From Campanula takesimana (lineage: Eukaryota; Streptophyta; Magnoliopsida; Asterales; Campanulaceae), in the NCBI GenBank assembly GCA_026119855.1, contig JAOWBW010001119.1:434001-498000 (forward strand): DNA of 64,000 bases, written 5' to 3'. Every line of letters starts with the position of its first letter. Within the stretch, counting starts at the first letter, position 1. A program made the position numbers and the translations under genes. The notes beneath the pieces are model-generated. The model was not told where the DNA came from. It searched no databases and was given only the letters and a program-made list of their open reading frames with translations. Positions 1 through 8,971 of this stretch are shown piece after piece.

Positions 1-309
1 ATGCTTCCATGCATCAAGAGCGATTACGGCTTGCGGATCAGCCTCGTTTTCACCCAACATAGGCGGATCTTCCTTGAGAAACCTTGCTAAATTCAAGGTA
101 GTCAAATAGAAGAGCATCTTTTGCTGCCAACGTTTGAAATCTTGGCCAACAAATTTCTCCGGCTTCTCACTATAATGAGCCGGAACAGTTGGAACAACCA
201 TATTCCTTGAATTGGTTTCCACACGATGCGTATCCTCCGTACGAGGAGTCTCGGAATCCTTTCTCGAACCAGTTGCAGATTTGTTAGCAGTGCTCGAATC
301 ATTAGTCAT
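1..309 (-). pseudogene. Copia Gag N-terminus (UBN2-type), cut by window edge
   Basis: Reading the minus strand from the ATG at 309 down to base 1 gives 103 open codons that run out of the window, so completeness cannot be judged. The product has a Ser/Thr-rich start followed by PEKFVGQDFKRWQQKM and LFYLTTLNLARF, the conserved block of Copia Gag proteins of the UBN2 type, which form the virus-like particle and package element RNA. Most of this region has overlapping frames on the plus strand, which are shadows. The upstream sequence at 310-1257 looks like the leader and 5' LTR of the same element. No break is visible in the part present, so it may be an intact partial CDS. The family assignment is firm; the element lineage is not resolved. 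Confidence 0.85.
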
Positions 310-1257
310 TTCGAAACAAAACCAGAAGGTATTAGTTACTGTTTTATTTTTAGTTTTCTGTTCTGTTTTTTTTTTCTTTCTGTTATCCTTCGATTGGAAT
401 CGAAATTGCTTTAAGATTGTTAGACAAAATTTAAGAAATAACAGGTAATATACGAAAGAAAACAGATGCAGAATTTAAATAAGCTAAAACAGCAAGCAGA
501 AAATTAAAACCCAATACTGAAATTTGCCCGAGTCGTGTGAAGCACACTCTCCTTAAAGCAATTTCGTCCCCTCACCGAATTGTGCTTGAGGATCAGTCGG
601 ACGGTTGCTTCCCAGGATAAAACGGCGTGGACCGGAACGTAAGTCCACAAGGGAACTTCCGGCGAATTGATACTGAGCTTGGTTTTGATCACCACCAATG
701 CAGAATGCAGGAGAGCAATGGAAAGAGGGATTTATCAATATGCAGCAAAAGAAAATTGCAAGGGACTGTTGGTGGTGGAACATTTCGTGTGTGTAAACTG
801 GAGGTGTAGGTTTGTTAATATAGCATCCAAAGATAACTGAAGGGAGGAGGAATTAACACAGAGTTAATTCGGAATCCTAAGTGTTTCAGTTCACCAAAAC
901 TGATGAACTGATGGAGAAACTCAAAGGTCTGGACTGTTTTTGTCCAAAAAAAAAAAGCAAAAAGTGGGTTCGCGCGAGCAGCCCATTTCGGGGCTACATT
1001 CGTGTCCGCAGGACGCGCTCGCACATGAGTTCGGTAGCCGGTAGGCAAATCGGGCCCTTGATTTGCACCCCCCCCTGCGCACCTGTGCGCGAGAGAGAGC
1101 CTCTATGCCACACATTCATACCACTATGGAAAGCATAGTAGTATATAAACTTACCCACTTTTACATCTTTTTTCAATGTGGGATAACACATTATCCCCAT
1201 TCTAACCCACTTACTTTGAGCCTTCATATCTTACTCATCCCTTAACCAAATTGGACA
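310..1257 (-). mobile_element. Leader plus 5' LTR of the minus-strand Copia element
   Basis: This stretch precedes the Gag ATG at 309. On the minus strand it starts near 1257 with TGTCCAATTTGG, continues into GGGATAATGTG and CCCACATTG, a TTTATATACT promoter-like motif, and a CG-rich block with GCGCGC tracts (about 960-1100), which is the usual make-up of plant Copia LTRs. The LTR/leader junction and the primer binding site could not be located, because no TGGTATCAGAGC motif is present. The outer boundary at 1257 is a guess from the terminal TG. No other gene is seen here. Confidence 0.55.
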
Positions 1258-2169
1258 AATGAATAATCAATCTTTATGTCCTCATGGAGTAGAACACAAA
1301 CCGACAAACATTTTGTCATTTCGACAAATAATTCATTTCAGAAAATACTCATTATTTCCTTCAAAACACACTTTTTCCAACATTTCTTTCGTCCTTCGTC
1401 CTTTTTCTTTTCCTTCATCCTGCTTAATATTATTCTCCTTATTCATATATTTTTGCTTACTTCTCCAAATATACATAGTTCTTCCCCTTCAATTCGAATC
1501 TATTCTATTCTATTTTATTCTCTTCTTACCTTCCACCGTTTATCACAGAGTGTAAAATCAGTCGGTTTCTTTCAATACAATTAACCCTTTGTCTCGCTCT
1601 TTATTTCCCCAATCACTCTTTGTACGACAAATGTAATTACAATTTTGGTGTTGATCATATCTCCAAATATACATGGTTCTACCCTCTTAAACACAAAAAT
1701 GATGCAACTAAGTTGGATATTGAGCTGGATCGAATCAACCAAGAGCCATGATGTGCAACATGTCAGAGAACGAAGACATAGTGGGAGGAGCCCATGGAAA
1801 CTTTTTCGTGGCACGGGATGTGCACGACAAACAAGGGACCGACTATTATTGAAAAGAAATCGGAACCGATGTAGTATGAACTACAACATGTCAGAGGATA
1901 AAGACATGATGGGGGAGCCCATGATGCTTCTTCGTGGCACTAAATGTGCGGGATAAACAAGCTGTGGCTATGGACCAATCATGATAACAAAGAACAAGAG
2001 ACACGTACTTCATGAGTGCAACACGACGAGAAAAGAAGAAATATGGGCTACGTGTATAGGATCATGTGTGTTAAGCTGTTCAGACACTTGTGTGATCATT
2101 GTTACACACAAGTGACTAATGAAAAAAAAAATATTTCACTCATTTTAATTTTCATATTAGCAAGTTGGG
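1258..2169. other. Unassigned intergenic sequence with two weak internal duplications
   Basis: No gene is recognised. It is pyrimidine-rich up to about 1620. TCTCCAAATATACAT occurs near 1464 and again near 1662. A block containing CAACATGTCAGAG, GGAGCCCATG and CTTCGTGGCAC-like sequence occurs at about 1757-1830 and, diverged, at about 1884-1955. This may be remains of an old duplicated repeat unit. The open frames here are short and resemble no known family. Confidence 0.4.
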
Positions 2170-2365
2170 TATCTACTAGATATGACCTCATTCTCGGTCT
2201 TGATTACCTCTTCATCCACGAACATGTTCATTGCAAGGAACTTCATGTTGTTTACATATCAGGCAATGATCAAATGGCGATTATTCTCAAAGCATACACT
2301 ATGCACGGTTTCACGATCTCATCTCCAACGTTGGTCTAACTATCGATCGTCTTTCTTGTGGGGGC
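2170..2365 (+). pseudogene. Copia RNase H C-terminus remnant
   Basis: Translation of the plus strand, allowing frame changes, gives DYLFIHEHVHCKELHVVYIS followed by GNDQMA and then, in another frame, a GGHNRDN-like tail. This matches the end of Copia polyproteins, where the pattern is H.(E/D)(I/V)..(H/F)..R(E).V......V.YV.T.DQ.AD...K.L. The fragment has lost bases (DQMAIILKAYT where DQ(M/I)AD.(F/L)TK is expected) and ends at a purine run, GTGGGGGC, just where a polypurine tract would lie. It is a dead fragment unrelated to the element at 1-1257, which lies on the opposite strand. Confidence 0.65.
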
Positions 2366-2560
2366 ATAATAGAGATAACCAATTCCTACTCAATCTTAGA
2401 ATATATTTGTCACATATTTTGTTTCCTTATTTCTATGGTTGTAAATCCTTTTTATGATTGTAAATCCTCACTATATTTGTAATTGTCTCATTGGTAGTTT
2501 TTAGGTTGAATATATATTTATACAATGTCAATAATTAAAATTCAGTCTTCATCTTCTTAT
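2366..2560 (+). mobile_element. Degenerate Copia 3' LTR fragment
   Basis: The sequence follows directly after the RNase H remnant and its purine run and is AT-rich, with repeated TTGTAAATCCT-type words near 2443 and 2460 and a TATATATTTATA stretch near 2510. Position, not sequence identity, is the basis for calling it an LTR. The right edge is arbitrary. Confidence 0.4.
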
Positions 2561-3545
2561 TCTTATATGTACGTCTTCCTCAATTCTTCTTTGTTATTCT
2601 AATATGAATCATGTGTAAGTTAATTTTGCAATAAAGTTTGTTCGTACCCATCCATTATACCCGAATAGAGGTGTGTGCTTCTTTTACGCCATCTCATTGA
2701 AGTGTAATATTTCCCTATAAAAACATGTTGTCACCAAATAGACATAACAAATAGCCGTTATTTTTCTACTTATTAGTATGAATAAATAAAACCACCAGAT
2801 TTGAATTTAAATGTTAATTTAGGGTGGTTCAAAAAATGTTTAATTTAGGGGAAATTTAGAATACTCTCAAATCATTTTCTTAATGTAGGATAACCTTATT
2901 CATATTTAATAAAGATAAGAAATTTACTTTGCCCTTTTAGTAGCACATACACCTCATTATTCACCATTCACATAGGATATAATAGAAGCGAAAAATAGTT
3001 CTTCATTAGCGGTATGCCGATATTTATGTTGAGAAAATTTTATTATTTTTAAATATAGACTTATTGGGATGTATGGAGTACTTCCTCTCCCCTAGATGAA
3101 GAGTAAATTTTGGGGGTAACTAGTTTCTCTCAATAATACACAAAGTCCATTTTTTTTCTACTTGCAAGCATTTGGCAAACATTTAGAAAGTGTTTGAAAA
3201 ATAAGACTTTTTATAATTTAAGGAGAAAGTAATTTTCCTCAAAATATTGTGCTAGATGAATGTCAGATTTCATACTGAGAGACATTCTGAAAAAAACATC
3301 TTTTAACAAAATTTAATAAAATAGATAATTATTCATATCAAAATTATATTTTAGAAAGTTAATTTTGCAAATATATATTGAAATATATGATATTTTAAAT
3401 GTAGAAAAAAATACATTTAGGGCCATTTTGTAAGAATAATTTTTATCAATAATATACATTTATTTATGAAAATATGATATTATAATTTTTTAGAAGATTT
3501 TGAAAATGATATTTAGAAAATAGACATTCGATGGATTTCAGTTCC
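2561..3545. other. AT-rich intergenic sequence, nothing recognised
   Basis: About 1 kb of AT-rich DNA without a convincing ORF, MITE end or LTR. It runs up to the TTA target duplication of the next element. Confidence 0.5.
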
Positions 3546-3548
3546 TTA

Positions 3549-4390
3549 GACCATCTCCAATGGTTTGGTGCAAAAATTGCACTATTTCTCTAAAATGGTG
3601 CAAAATTTGCACCAAATGTATACTAAACCTTGAAATTCGTGGATCACGACGGTTTCAGATCTATGGGGGAGAATATGGGACAGGTGCCGCCAGCGTTCAT
3701 CCTGAGCCAGGATCGAACTTTTTTACGCACGGCTTTTCTGGCCCAAGCCTATCTTGTATACTAACATCTCCAACAATAATGCTTCAAATCTTGCACCAAA
3801 AAAGCATATTCTAGAATATTCTTTGTTATTGCATTTCATTTAATATGTTTTCTACTAATTAATATATTATTATTATTATTACATTCTAATAAATTAATTA
3901 ATAAGACATAAAATTATATGCAAGTAATATTATATGCTGCATAATGCATACTCTGTTTCAGAATAAATATTGCCGATTTTTATACATTAGTGCGAAACAG
4001 TTTTGAGCAATAATTTTTGTTAATTTAATTATTCTAATGAAATTTTAAAATTGTTATTAATAATATTTATAATGGTGTATGAATAGCAAGTACTATAATT
4101 TTAATAGGCTAATAAATCAAACAAAATTTATCACTCAAAGTTATTTTTTATTAGCAAAAAAAACGTGACATTCAAGGACAGGAGGGAGTAATAAGCAGCA
4201 AAAAAAAATATAAAAAAAAAATAAAGAATAAACAAAAAACAAGAAAGGATAAATGGATGGCGCAGCTTCCTAGTCTGCGTTATCTTTGGAGCAAATTATT
4301 GCCTTGCGCTATTTTGAAGACGTCTTTAGCGTCCCGTTGGAGTTTGATTTGCGCTGAATTAGGAGATATGGCGCACCCTTGGAGTTGGCC
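3549..4390. mobile_element. Harbinger/Tourist-type MITE
   Basis: The left end reads GACCATCTCCAATGG and the reverse complement of the right end reads GGCCAACTCCAAGGG, an imperfect inverted repeat. A TTA trinucleotide flanks both sides (3546-3548 and 4391-4393), the target duplication of PIF/Harbinger elements. The interior has no transposase frame. Near the left end there is a local inverted pattern of TGGTGCAAAA and TTTGCACCA words. It contains a younger Stowaway-like element. It is non-autonomous and would need a transposase from elsewhere. Confidence 0.7.
3949..4190. mobile_element. Stowaway-like MITE nested in the Harbinger MITE
   Basis: The right end reads GGACAGGAGGGAGTA, the reverse of the classic Stowaway terminus TACTCCCTCC. 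The left end, TACTCTGTTTCAG, is a diverged partner. TA flanks both sides, as expected for Tc1/mariner-type insertion. The interior is AT-rich and has no ORF. Confidence 0.6.
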
Positions 4391-4635
4391 TTAGCAACCT
4401 ATGTGCATAAGTTAGTTTGCTGGGGATAGAAAAGGAAAAAACGTTAATAACCTCAACTTCCAAGAGCAGTACAATCGTTATCAGGATAAAGAAAAGAAAA
4501 TAGGCATTATATTTCAAATTAAAGGAAAAGGCAGTTAACAAAATGATTAATGCTTATTTTGTAATTTTCTTATGCATTTTTCATCCCTAACTCCCTTTCT
4601 AAACACAGTCGCATTTTTCATGTGTATACTATCTC

Positions 4636-4643
4636 TATAAAAA
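4636..4643 (+). promoter_or_regulatory. TATA box upstream of the small gene
   Basis: TATAAAAA lies about 135 bases before the ATG at 4772. A second weaker candidate, TTATATAG, lies near 4684. The span between them and the ATG is pyrimidine-rich and then A-rich, like a plant 5' leader. Confidence 0.45.
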
Positions 4644-4771
4644 GTGTGCAAAACTCATTTCTTTTTCACCATCCAAGCAAGGCCTTATATAGCAGTATCC
4701 TTCCTAGCCCTCCCCCACCTCCCCTAAAAAAAAAAAAAAAGAAAAAAAGAAAACAGGACCAAGACCAAGCA

Positions 4772-5109
4772 ATGGCTGCAGGTCCATGGTCCTACTACCC
4801 TAAGCCAAAATGGGACTTAGAAAAACCCTCACAGAATGAGTTTCCATATGTAATTGAGATGTTTGGTGAGCTTTACTTCACTGAAAACCCTCCTAAACCC
4901 GTAACCATGAATGAACTTTTTGCTGATTATTCCAAACCCCCTCTTCCTCCTAAGTCCAAAAAGGACAATATTAATACCGATAACCATTTTGATGAGGGTG
5001 TTGAGGAGAAAATTTTACCAAAGATGATGCTCACATAGTTGTTGTTGAGAGCCAATCACCTCCTAAGCCTAGACGATCGATGGCTTTAGACTCGGGCAAG
5101 TCTTTATAG
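4772..5109 (+). CDS. Small acidic, proline-rich protein of unknown function (one frame break)
   Basis: The ATG at 4772 has a plant-like start context (AGCAATGGCT) and opens an 88-codon frame ending at 5038. The protein starts MAAGPWSYYPKPKW, has FPYVIEMFGELYF in its middle, then a Pro/Lys stretch (KPPLPPKSKK) and an acidic tail. Past the stop, the neighbouring frame stays open from 5023 to the TAG at 5107-5109 and reads DDAHIVVVESQSPPKPRR, in the same compositional style, so the true product may be about 112 residues. The switch lies next to an AAA run. I do not recognise the family. There is no signal peptide or membrane segment. It is the only stretch that looks like a free-standing host gene; a TATA box lies upstream. 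The ORF can also be read from 4622 without a break, but that extension covers the A-rich leader and is unlikely. Confidence 0.55.
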
Positions 5110-5282
5110 ATATGTTCCACCTAATTTGAATAAGGAGCGAAAAGTTTTCCTCCTGTAATTCATTCCCTAAGACCTGTATGTCGGGAATTCTTTGTTTAAG
5201 CCTTCGTGTGATAATTTTTGGTGTCGTACTCTTTCCCAGAAGAAGAATGCACTAAGATAACCAAGATTTTGCTACAAAGCAC

Positions 5283-5560
5283 TTTGTAGCAAAAAGTTAA
5301 AATTTGTAGCTCTAAGTCTTTAGCGACGAAAGAGTTTTTGTCGCATATTCGTCGCCTATGCATCGTCTCTAAAGACTATAGGCGACAAAATCTTTTTCAT
5401 AGCCCTAGGACTGTTTGGTGCTACGAAAAACAAATTTCGTCGACAAATAGTTTTAGCGACAAAATAATAAATCATCGCGAATGGTTTGTTGCAACAAAAA
5501 TATTTTTGTATCCACATTGTTTCCTTTAACATCAAAACTAGTTCGTCGAAACTTAGGTCG
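5283..5560. repeat. Subterminal-type repeats (GCGACGAA / TTCGTCGC words)
   Basis: The stretch is packed with GCGACGAAA, TTCGTCGC and GCGACAAAA words in both directions, plus GCTACAAAG and TTTGTAGC pairs near 5270-5310. Such short direct and inverted words are typical of CACTA transposon ends. It lies directly next to the CACTA terminus at 5566 but has no clear CACTA end of its own. Confidence 0.45.
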
Positions 5561-5565
5561 TCTTG

Positions 5566-5760
5566 CACTACAAAAATAAATTAGTCGCAATAATTTCATA
5601 TTTGACTACGATTTGATTTTCATAGCTATTAGTTTGTTCTCCTACTATGAAATATTTTCGTCGCCAATGCCACAATATTCCTATGAAATATTTTCATAGC
5701 GTAGCCAATCTTTCTACTATGAAATATAATCGTCGCAAATATGATTATTTGCTTCTCTAT
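5566..5760 (+). mobile_element. CACTA (En/Spm) transposon terminus
   Basis: CACTACAAAAATAAATTAG at 5566 is the canonical CACTA terminal inverted repeat, followed by subterminal words TAGTCGC, CTATGAAATA and TTCGTCGC. No opposite terminus (TTTTTGTAGTG) was found downstream and no transposase frame is present, so this is one end of a fragment. The right edge is arbitrary. Confidence 0.6.
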
Positions 5761-6334
5761 TATTGAATATTATTTATGAAAATATTATATTTGTAAAAAT
5801 ACTGCACATTATCAAAATATGAACTATATAACTAATTACCACTAGATTTGTAAGCACATCCACAAATAACGAAGGGAAAAAAAAACATATCTTCAATATC
5901 TCACTTCATGAGGAGTAAGCTGAATATGGAAAGAGGAAAGAAGAAGAATCTAGAGATCAAGAGTAGTGAAAGAGTCTTGTTATTTACCCTAACTTGTCAT
6001 AAATCTATGTTTTAAGTCATTTTGTGCCTGTTTGTGAGAAATTTATTAGAAATGGGTGTAGTTACTTAGTTTAACTTTCCAATCCAAATATTTATAATCT
6101 ACTCACTCCTTTTCAGAAGTTAAATCCAGTCTTGAGTTTAGTTTATGATCTAGTAACAAGCATTTAATTAATTCATCTGCTCGAATTAAGACAAGAATAA
6201 CTAGATGTTTTACCATGAGCACAATTGATTCGTTATCAGGTATTACTTGATCTTAGCTAGTATTAAAAAACTTTTACTCCTTTTTGTTTCCATACAATAT
6301 AATCAGAAACACATAATTTTTTTTGTTAAGTTAA
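5761..6334. other. Unassigned AT-rich sequence
   Basis: No ORF or element terminus recognised between the CACTA fragment and the Copia LTR. Confidence 0.4.
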
Positions 6335-6611
6335 TGTTAACTCAGGTATGAAGGAATTATTAGACGTATACTTGTAAATATATTCCTATATCATTATCGT
6401 TGTAAATATAGATAGGTAGATTTATATTAGGGATAATATTGCATAGAGGGAGAGTAAATCTTCGGGTGTGGTAGAGTTCTTAACCTTCCAAAACTCTCAC
6501 CATACACATCTTGTATATATATGTATGTATTCTAATTAATATGATTATCAAGGAAAGTTTCCTCCATCGTCTTTTTCTTCTCTCATATGCCGTGTATGAT
6601 CTAGTCTTACA
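6335..6611 (+). mobile_element. 5' LTR of the host Copia element
   Basis: The end is well placed: CTTACA at 6606-6611 is followed directly by the primer site. The start is inferred from TGTTAACTCAGG at 6335. The LTR contains a TATATATATG promoter-like stretch near 6515 and a CTTCTCTC tract typical of Copia LTRs. The length of about 277 bp is short but usual for Copia. Confidence 0.6.
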
Positions 6612-6622
6612 TGGTATCAGAC
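6612..6622 (+). promoter_or_regulatory. Copia primer binding site
   Basis: TGGTATCAGAC matches the initiator-methionine tRNA site TGGTATCAGAGC in its first ten bases and sits immediately after the LTR. Confidence 0.8.
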
Positions 6623-6687
6623 TTTTCTTCGATCCTAGTCTAAGGCTTCCGCTCTTTCTCTCCCTCTTTTTCTCTTAAGGCATAGGC

Positions 6688-7240
6688 ATGTCTGGCAATA
6701 CCGACTCCTCTGTTGATTCTTCTCTCGGGAATGGATCCTCTTCATATTCCCCTCTCTCTCTCGGTGTTTAAAATCCCAACGCTATTATGGGACAACCCTC
6801 TTTGACGAAGGAAAACTATGTGAATTGGAGTACGTTATTCAAAACGATACTCCGTACGCACAAGATACTTTTCATCCTTGATCCCAAACGTCCTCCTGCT
6901 TAAATTAATGGCAAGCAAAACCCTCAACACGAGTTATGGGAATTTGGGACTGATCTCGCGTGTGGGTGGGTTAAGGGCTCCGTTACTCCAGCCATCCAAT
7001 TTTATCTCAACTCATGCCACACCGTGCCCAAGGCTTGGGCTGTTCTTGCCAAGCGTGTTGGTGCTACTTCTGCCCTCCAAATCACCAAGCTTAAGGAAAA
7101 GCTCCATGATCTGAAAAATCCCTCAGGCATGAATATCTCTGACTATTTACTTCACGCTTGTACAATTTCTGATGTCCTTACTGTAGCCGGGGCTCAAGTC
7201 GATGACAACGAAATTATCCAAAGAATTTTAGGCAGCCTAG
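6688..7240 (+). pseudogene. Copia Gag, 5' part
   Basis: The ATG at 6688 starts MSGNTDSSVDSSLGNGSSS. In-frame stops lie at 6769 and 6901, so it cannot be translated as it stands. Past these, Copia Gag features follow in the same frame: LTKENYVNWSTLFKTILR, then WAVLAKRVGATSALQITKLK and a NPSGMNISDYL segment, as in UBN2-type Gag. The frame is cut at 7240 by Tat-A after ILGSL and continues at 36243. The five bases CCTAG at 7236-7240 are the target duplication of that insertion. Confidence 0.85.
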
Positions 7241-7700
7241 TGTAAAGTACCCGCGGGAAAAACGGAACGTGATCCCCCTCGAGAAGCCAAACACATCACT
7301 TTATGTTCAAGAAAAACGGAGTCGCTGTAAGGTACCCGCGGGAAAAACGAAGGGTTCCTCTCGAGAAGCCAAACACGGCATTTTATGTTGAAGAAAAAAA
7401 ACGGAGTCGCAACATTAAATTAATTTTAAACCCAATTTTAACGAAAAAGGTTAGAGAAAATGGGTTCGGAGGTCAGGTTACGTCTTGGGAAGAACGTTTG
7501 ACGGTTCACCCAATTCGCCTCAGAAAACCGAGTCTCCCTAAGTTTGTTGACAAAAAATGTGCAAGTTTGTGTGTGTGTATTTTAAAAGGGGAGAAACCGA
7601 CTTTAACAGAAAACAGTTAAAAGTTTAACAAAAGGGGTTTATTTGCAAATATCATAACAGAAAGGGGTTAAAACTAGAAAAACAATTCCCCGGACAAACC

Positions 7701-7712
7701 ATCCGTACGGCT
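7701..7712. promoter_or_regulatory. CCGTACGG palindrome, single copy in LTR U5 side
   Basis: ATCCGTACGGCT near the 3' end of the LTR (minus sense). The matching site in the other Tat-A LTR is at 35077-35088. Confidence 0.6.
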
Positions 7713-8632
7713 GGTGATGGTTGTCCTGAGAATTTACAGACTTATCAGAAAGCAGTCCAGTTCCAGGCATGAACAGAGCATCTTGTTGAAACTAGACAAA
7801 ATGAGACTTTTTCCAGATTATTTGGTGGTACAAAAACATGCATAACAACATCCCTATGCCATTGATCATTAATTAGACACCAAAAACAAGTATTTTTGGG
7901 CATGATCAAGGCAATGATTGGGGAAATGAGACAAAGTTGATGAACATGGATTTTGAGCCAAAACAACCATTTGAATGGTTAAAGATGGAGACTTTAACCC
8001 CCCAAATGGATGATTCATCCAAGATAAAGCCTTGAGACACCAAAGATCAACCTTTGGATGGATAAATATTGAGTCTTTATCATCCAAAGGGACATTATTA
8101 AGGCTTAAATCAAAGTTTGGATGGTAAAGATTAGGACTTTACCACCCAAACTTGATCATCATCACATAAACATAAATATCATAAATATGCAAGGGCTCTC
8201 TCCAAATGTGCAATGGATCACCAAGCCAAAGGTAAAAACATTAATTTAAATGACATAAATGTAAATGACATGGAAGTAAATGACATAAAGTAAATTGCAT
8301 TAATCATAACAAGCCATGATCATCTTTCGTTTGTAACCCTTAATCATACTCAAGGCATGAGGGCACCATGAATCATTTCAAGGCTTGGTTCCAGTTAACG
8401 GTATCACAAGAAATATAGAGACATTAGGTAAATAAAAACATGAACAAATAAAAAAAAAAAAAGTGAAGAGGAGATGGGGGAGAAGGAGGCCTCACCAATG
8501 TTTGATTCTAGCCTATCTTCCTCTCTTTCACTCAATTCTCACAATGTTTGTGTTTCTGCTCGTATTTCAGCAGAGATTTTGCATATAAAACTATTTTCTC
8601 CCCCCCCCCCTGAAATGATCAGCAGTGGCCTT

Positions 8633-8640
8633 AATTTATA
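8633..8640 (-). promoter_or_regulatory. TATA box of Tat-A LTR
   Basis: The minus strand reads CCTATAAATTAAG here. It lies about 25 bases downstream (minus sense) of the palindrome pair. Confidence 0.6.
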
Positions 8641-8659
8641 GGGACTGAAGGCACCCAAA

Positions 8660-8707
8660 CCAGCTGTACGGCTGGGGCCTTCTAGTACCCAAACTATCCG
8701 TACGGCT
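8660..8707. promoter_or_regulatory. Paired palindromes (CCAG-CNGTACGG-CTGG type) upstream of the Tat-A TATA box
   Basis: Copy 1 is CCAGCTGTACGGCTGG at 8660-8675 and copy 2 is ATCCGTACGGCT at 8696-8707. The same pair is in the 5' LTR at 36044-36059 and 36080-36091, where copy 1 is the perfect 16-base palindrome CCAGCCGTACGGCTGG. Each is preceded by CCAAAC. Confidence 0.7.
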
Positions 8708-8862
8708 CAACCTAGAGAGCATCTGGATTTTTCTAAGTATTATACCAGAACAGTCCTAAAGTTTTTGATTTATCTTAGTGAGGTCCTAGCCTATCAGTTT
8801 ATCCCTGAATGGTGCTAAGAATTCCTCTAAGGTTGGTTTCAGTTCAGATTGGGGTACTTACA

Positions 8863-8930
8863 AAGCCCCTCGGCAGCGTCGCTTTAGGAAAGCGGGGTTG
8901 TCGACCTAAAAAGCATCCCAATTTGCCTAT
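8863..8930 (-). promoter_or_regulatory. Tat-A polypurine tract and conserved flank
   Basis: On the minus strand a GTCGACAACCCCGC block leads to GCCGAGGGGCTT directly before the LTR TG. The same block borders Tat-B (16643), Tat-C (41493) and Tat-D (45404). It primes plus-strand DNA synthesis in this element class. Confidence 0.65.
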
Positions 8931-8971
8931 GATGGGAGGACGGCTTGGACGATTTGGTTATGGGGCTAGAC

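Larger units (their letters stand above)
7241..8862 (-). mobile_element. 3' LTR of Tat-A
   Basis: About 1622 bp. Its first 85 bases are duplicated: TGTAAAGTACCC at 7241 and TGTAAGGTACCC at 7326, separated by a copy of the GGAGTCGC motif. Compared with the 5' LTR at 34798 it keeps about 115 bp (about 7385-7490) that the other lacks. Minus-strand features: palindromes at 8660-8707, then a TATA box at about 8633-8640, then a C run (G on the minus strand) near 8601. Confidence 0.85.

Noticed and set aside
8863..8880. Primer binding site after a plus-strand 5' LTR
   Set aside because: I first read the Tat elements as plus-strand. The GAGCCCCTC block does not start with TGG, whereas the other LTR side gives TGGCGACTC on the minus strand and all Gag/Pol fragments are on the minus strand. 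The block is the polypurine tract read backwards.
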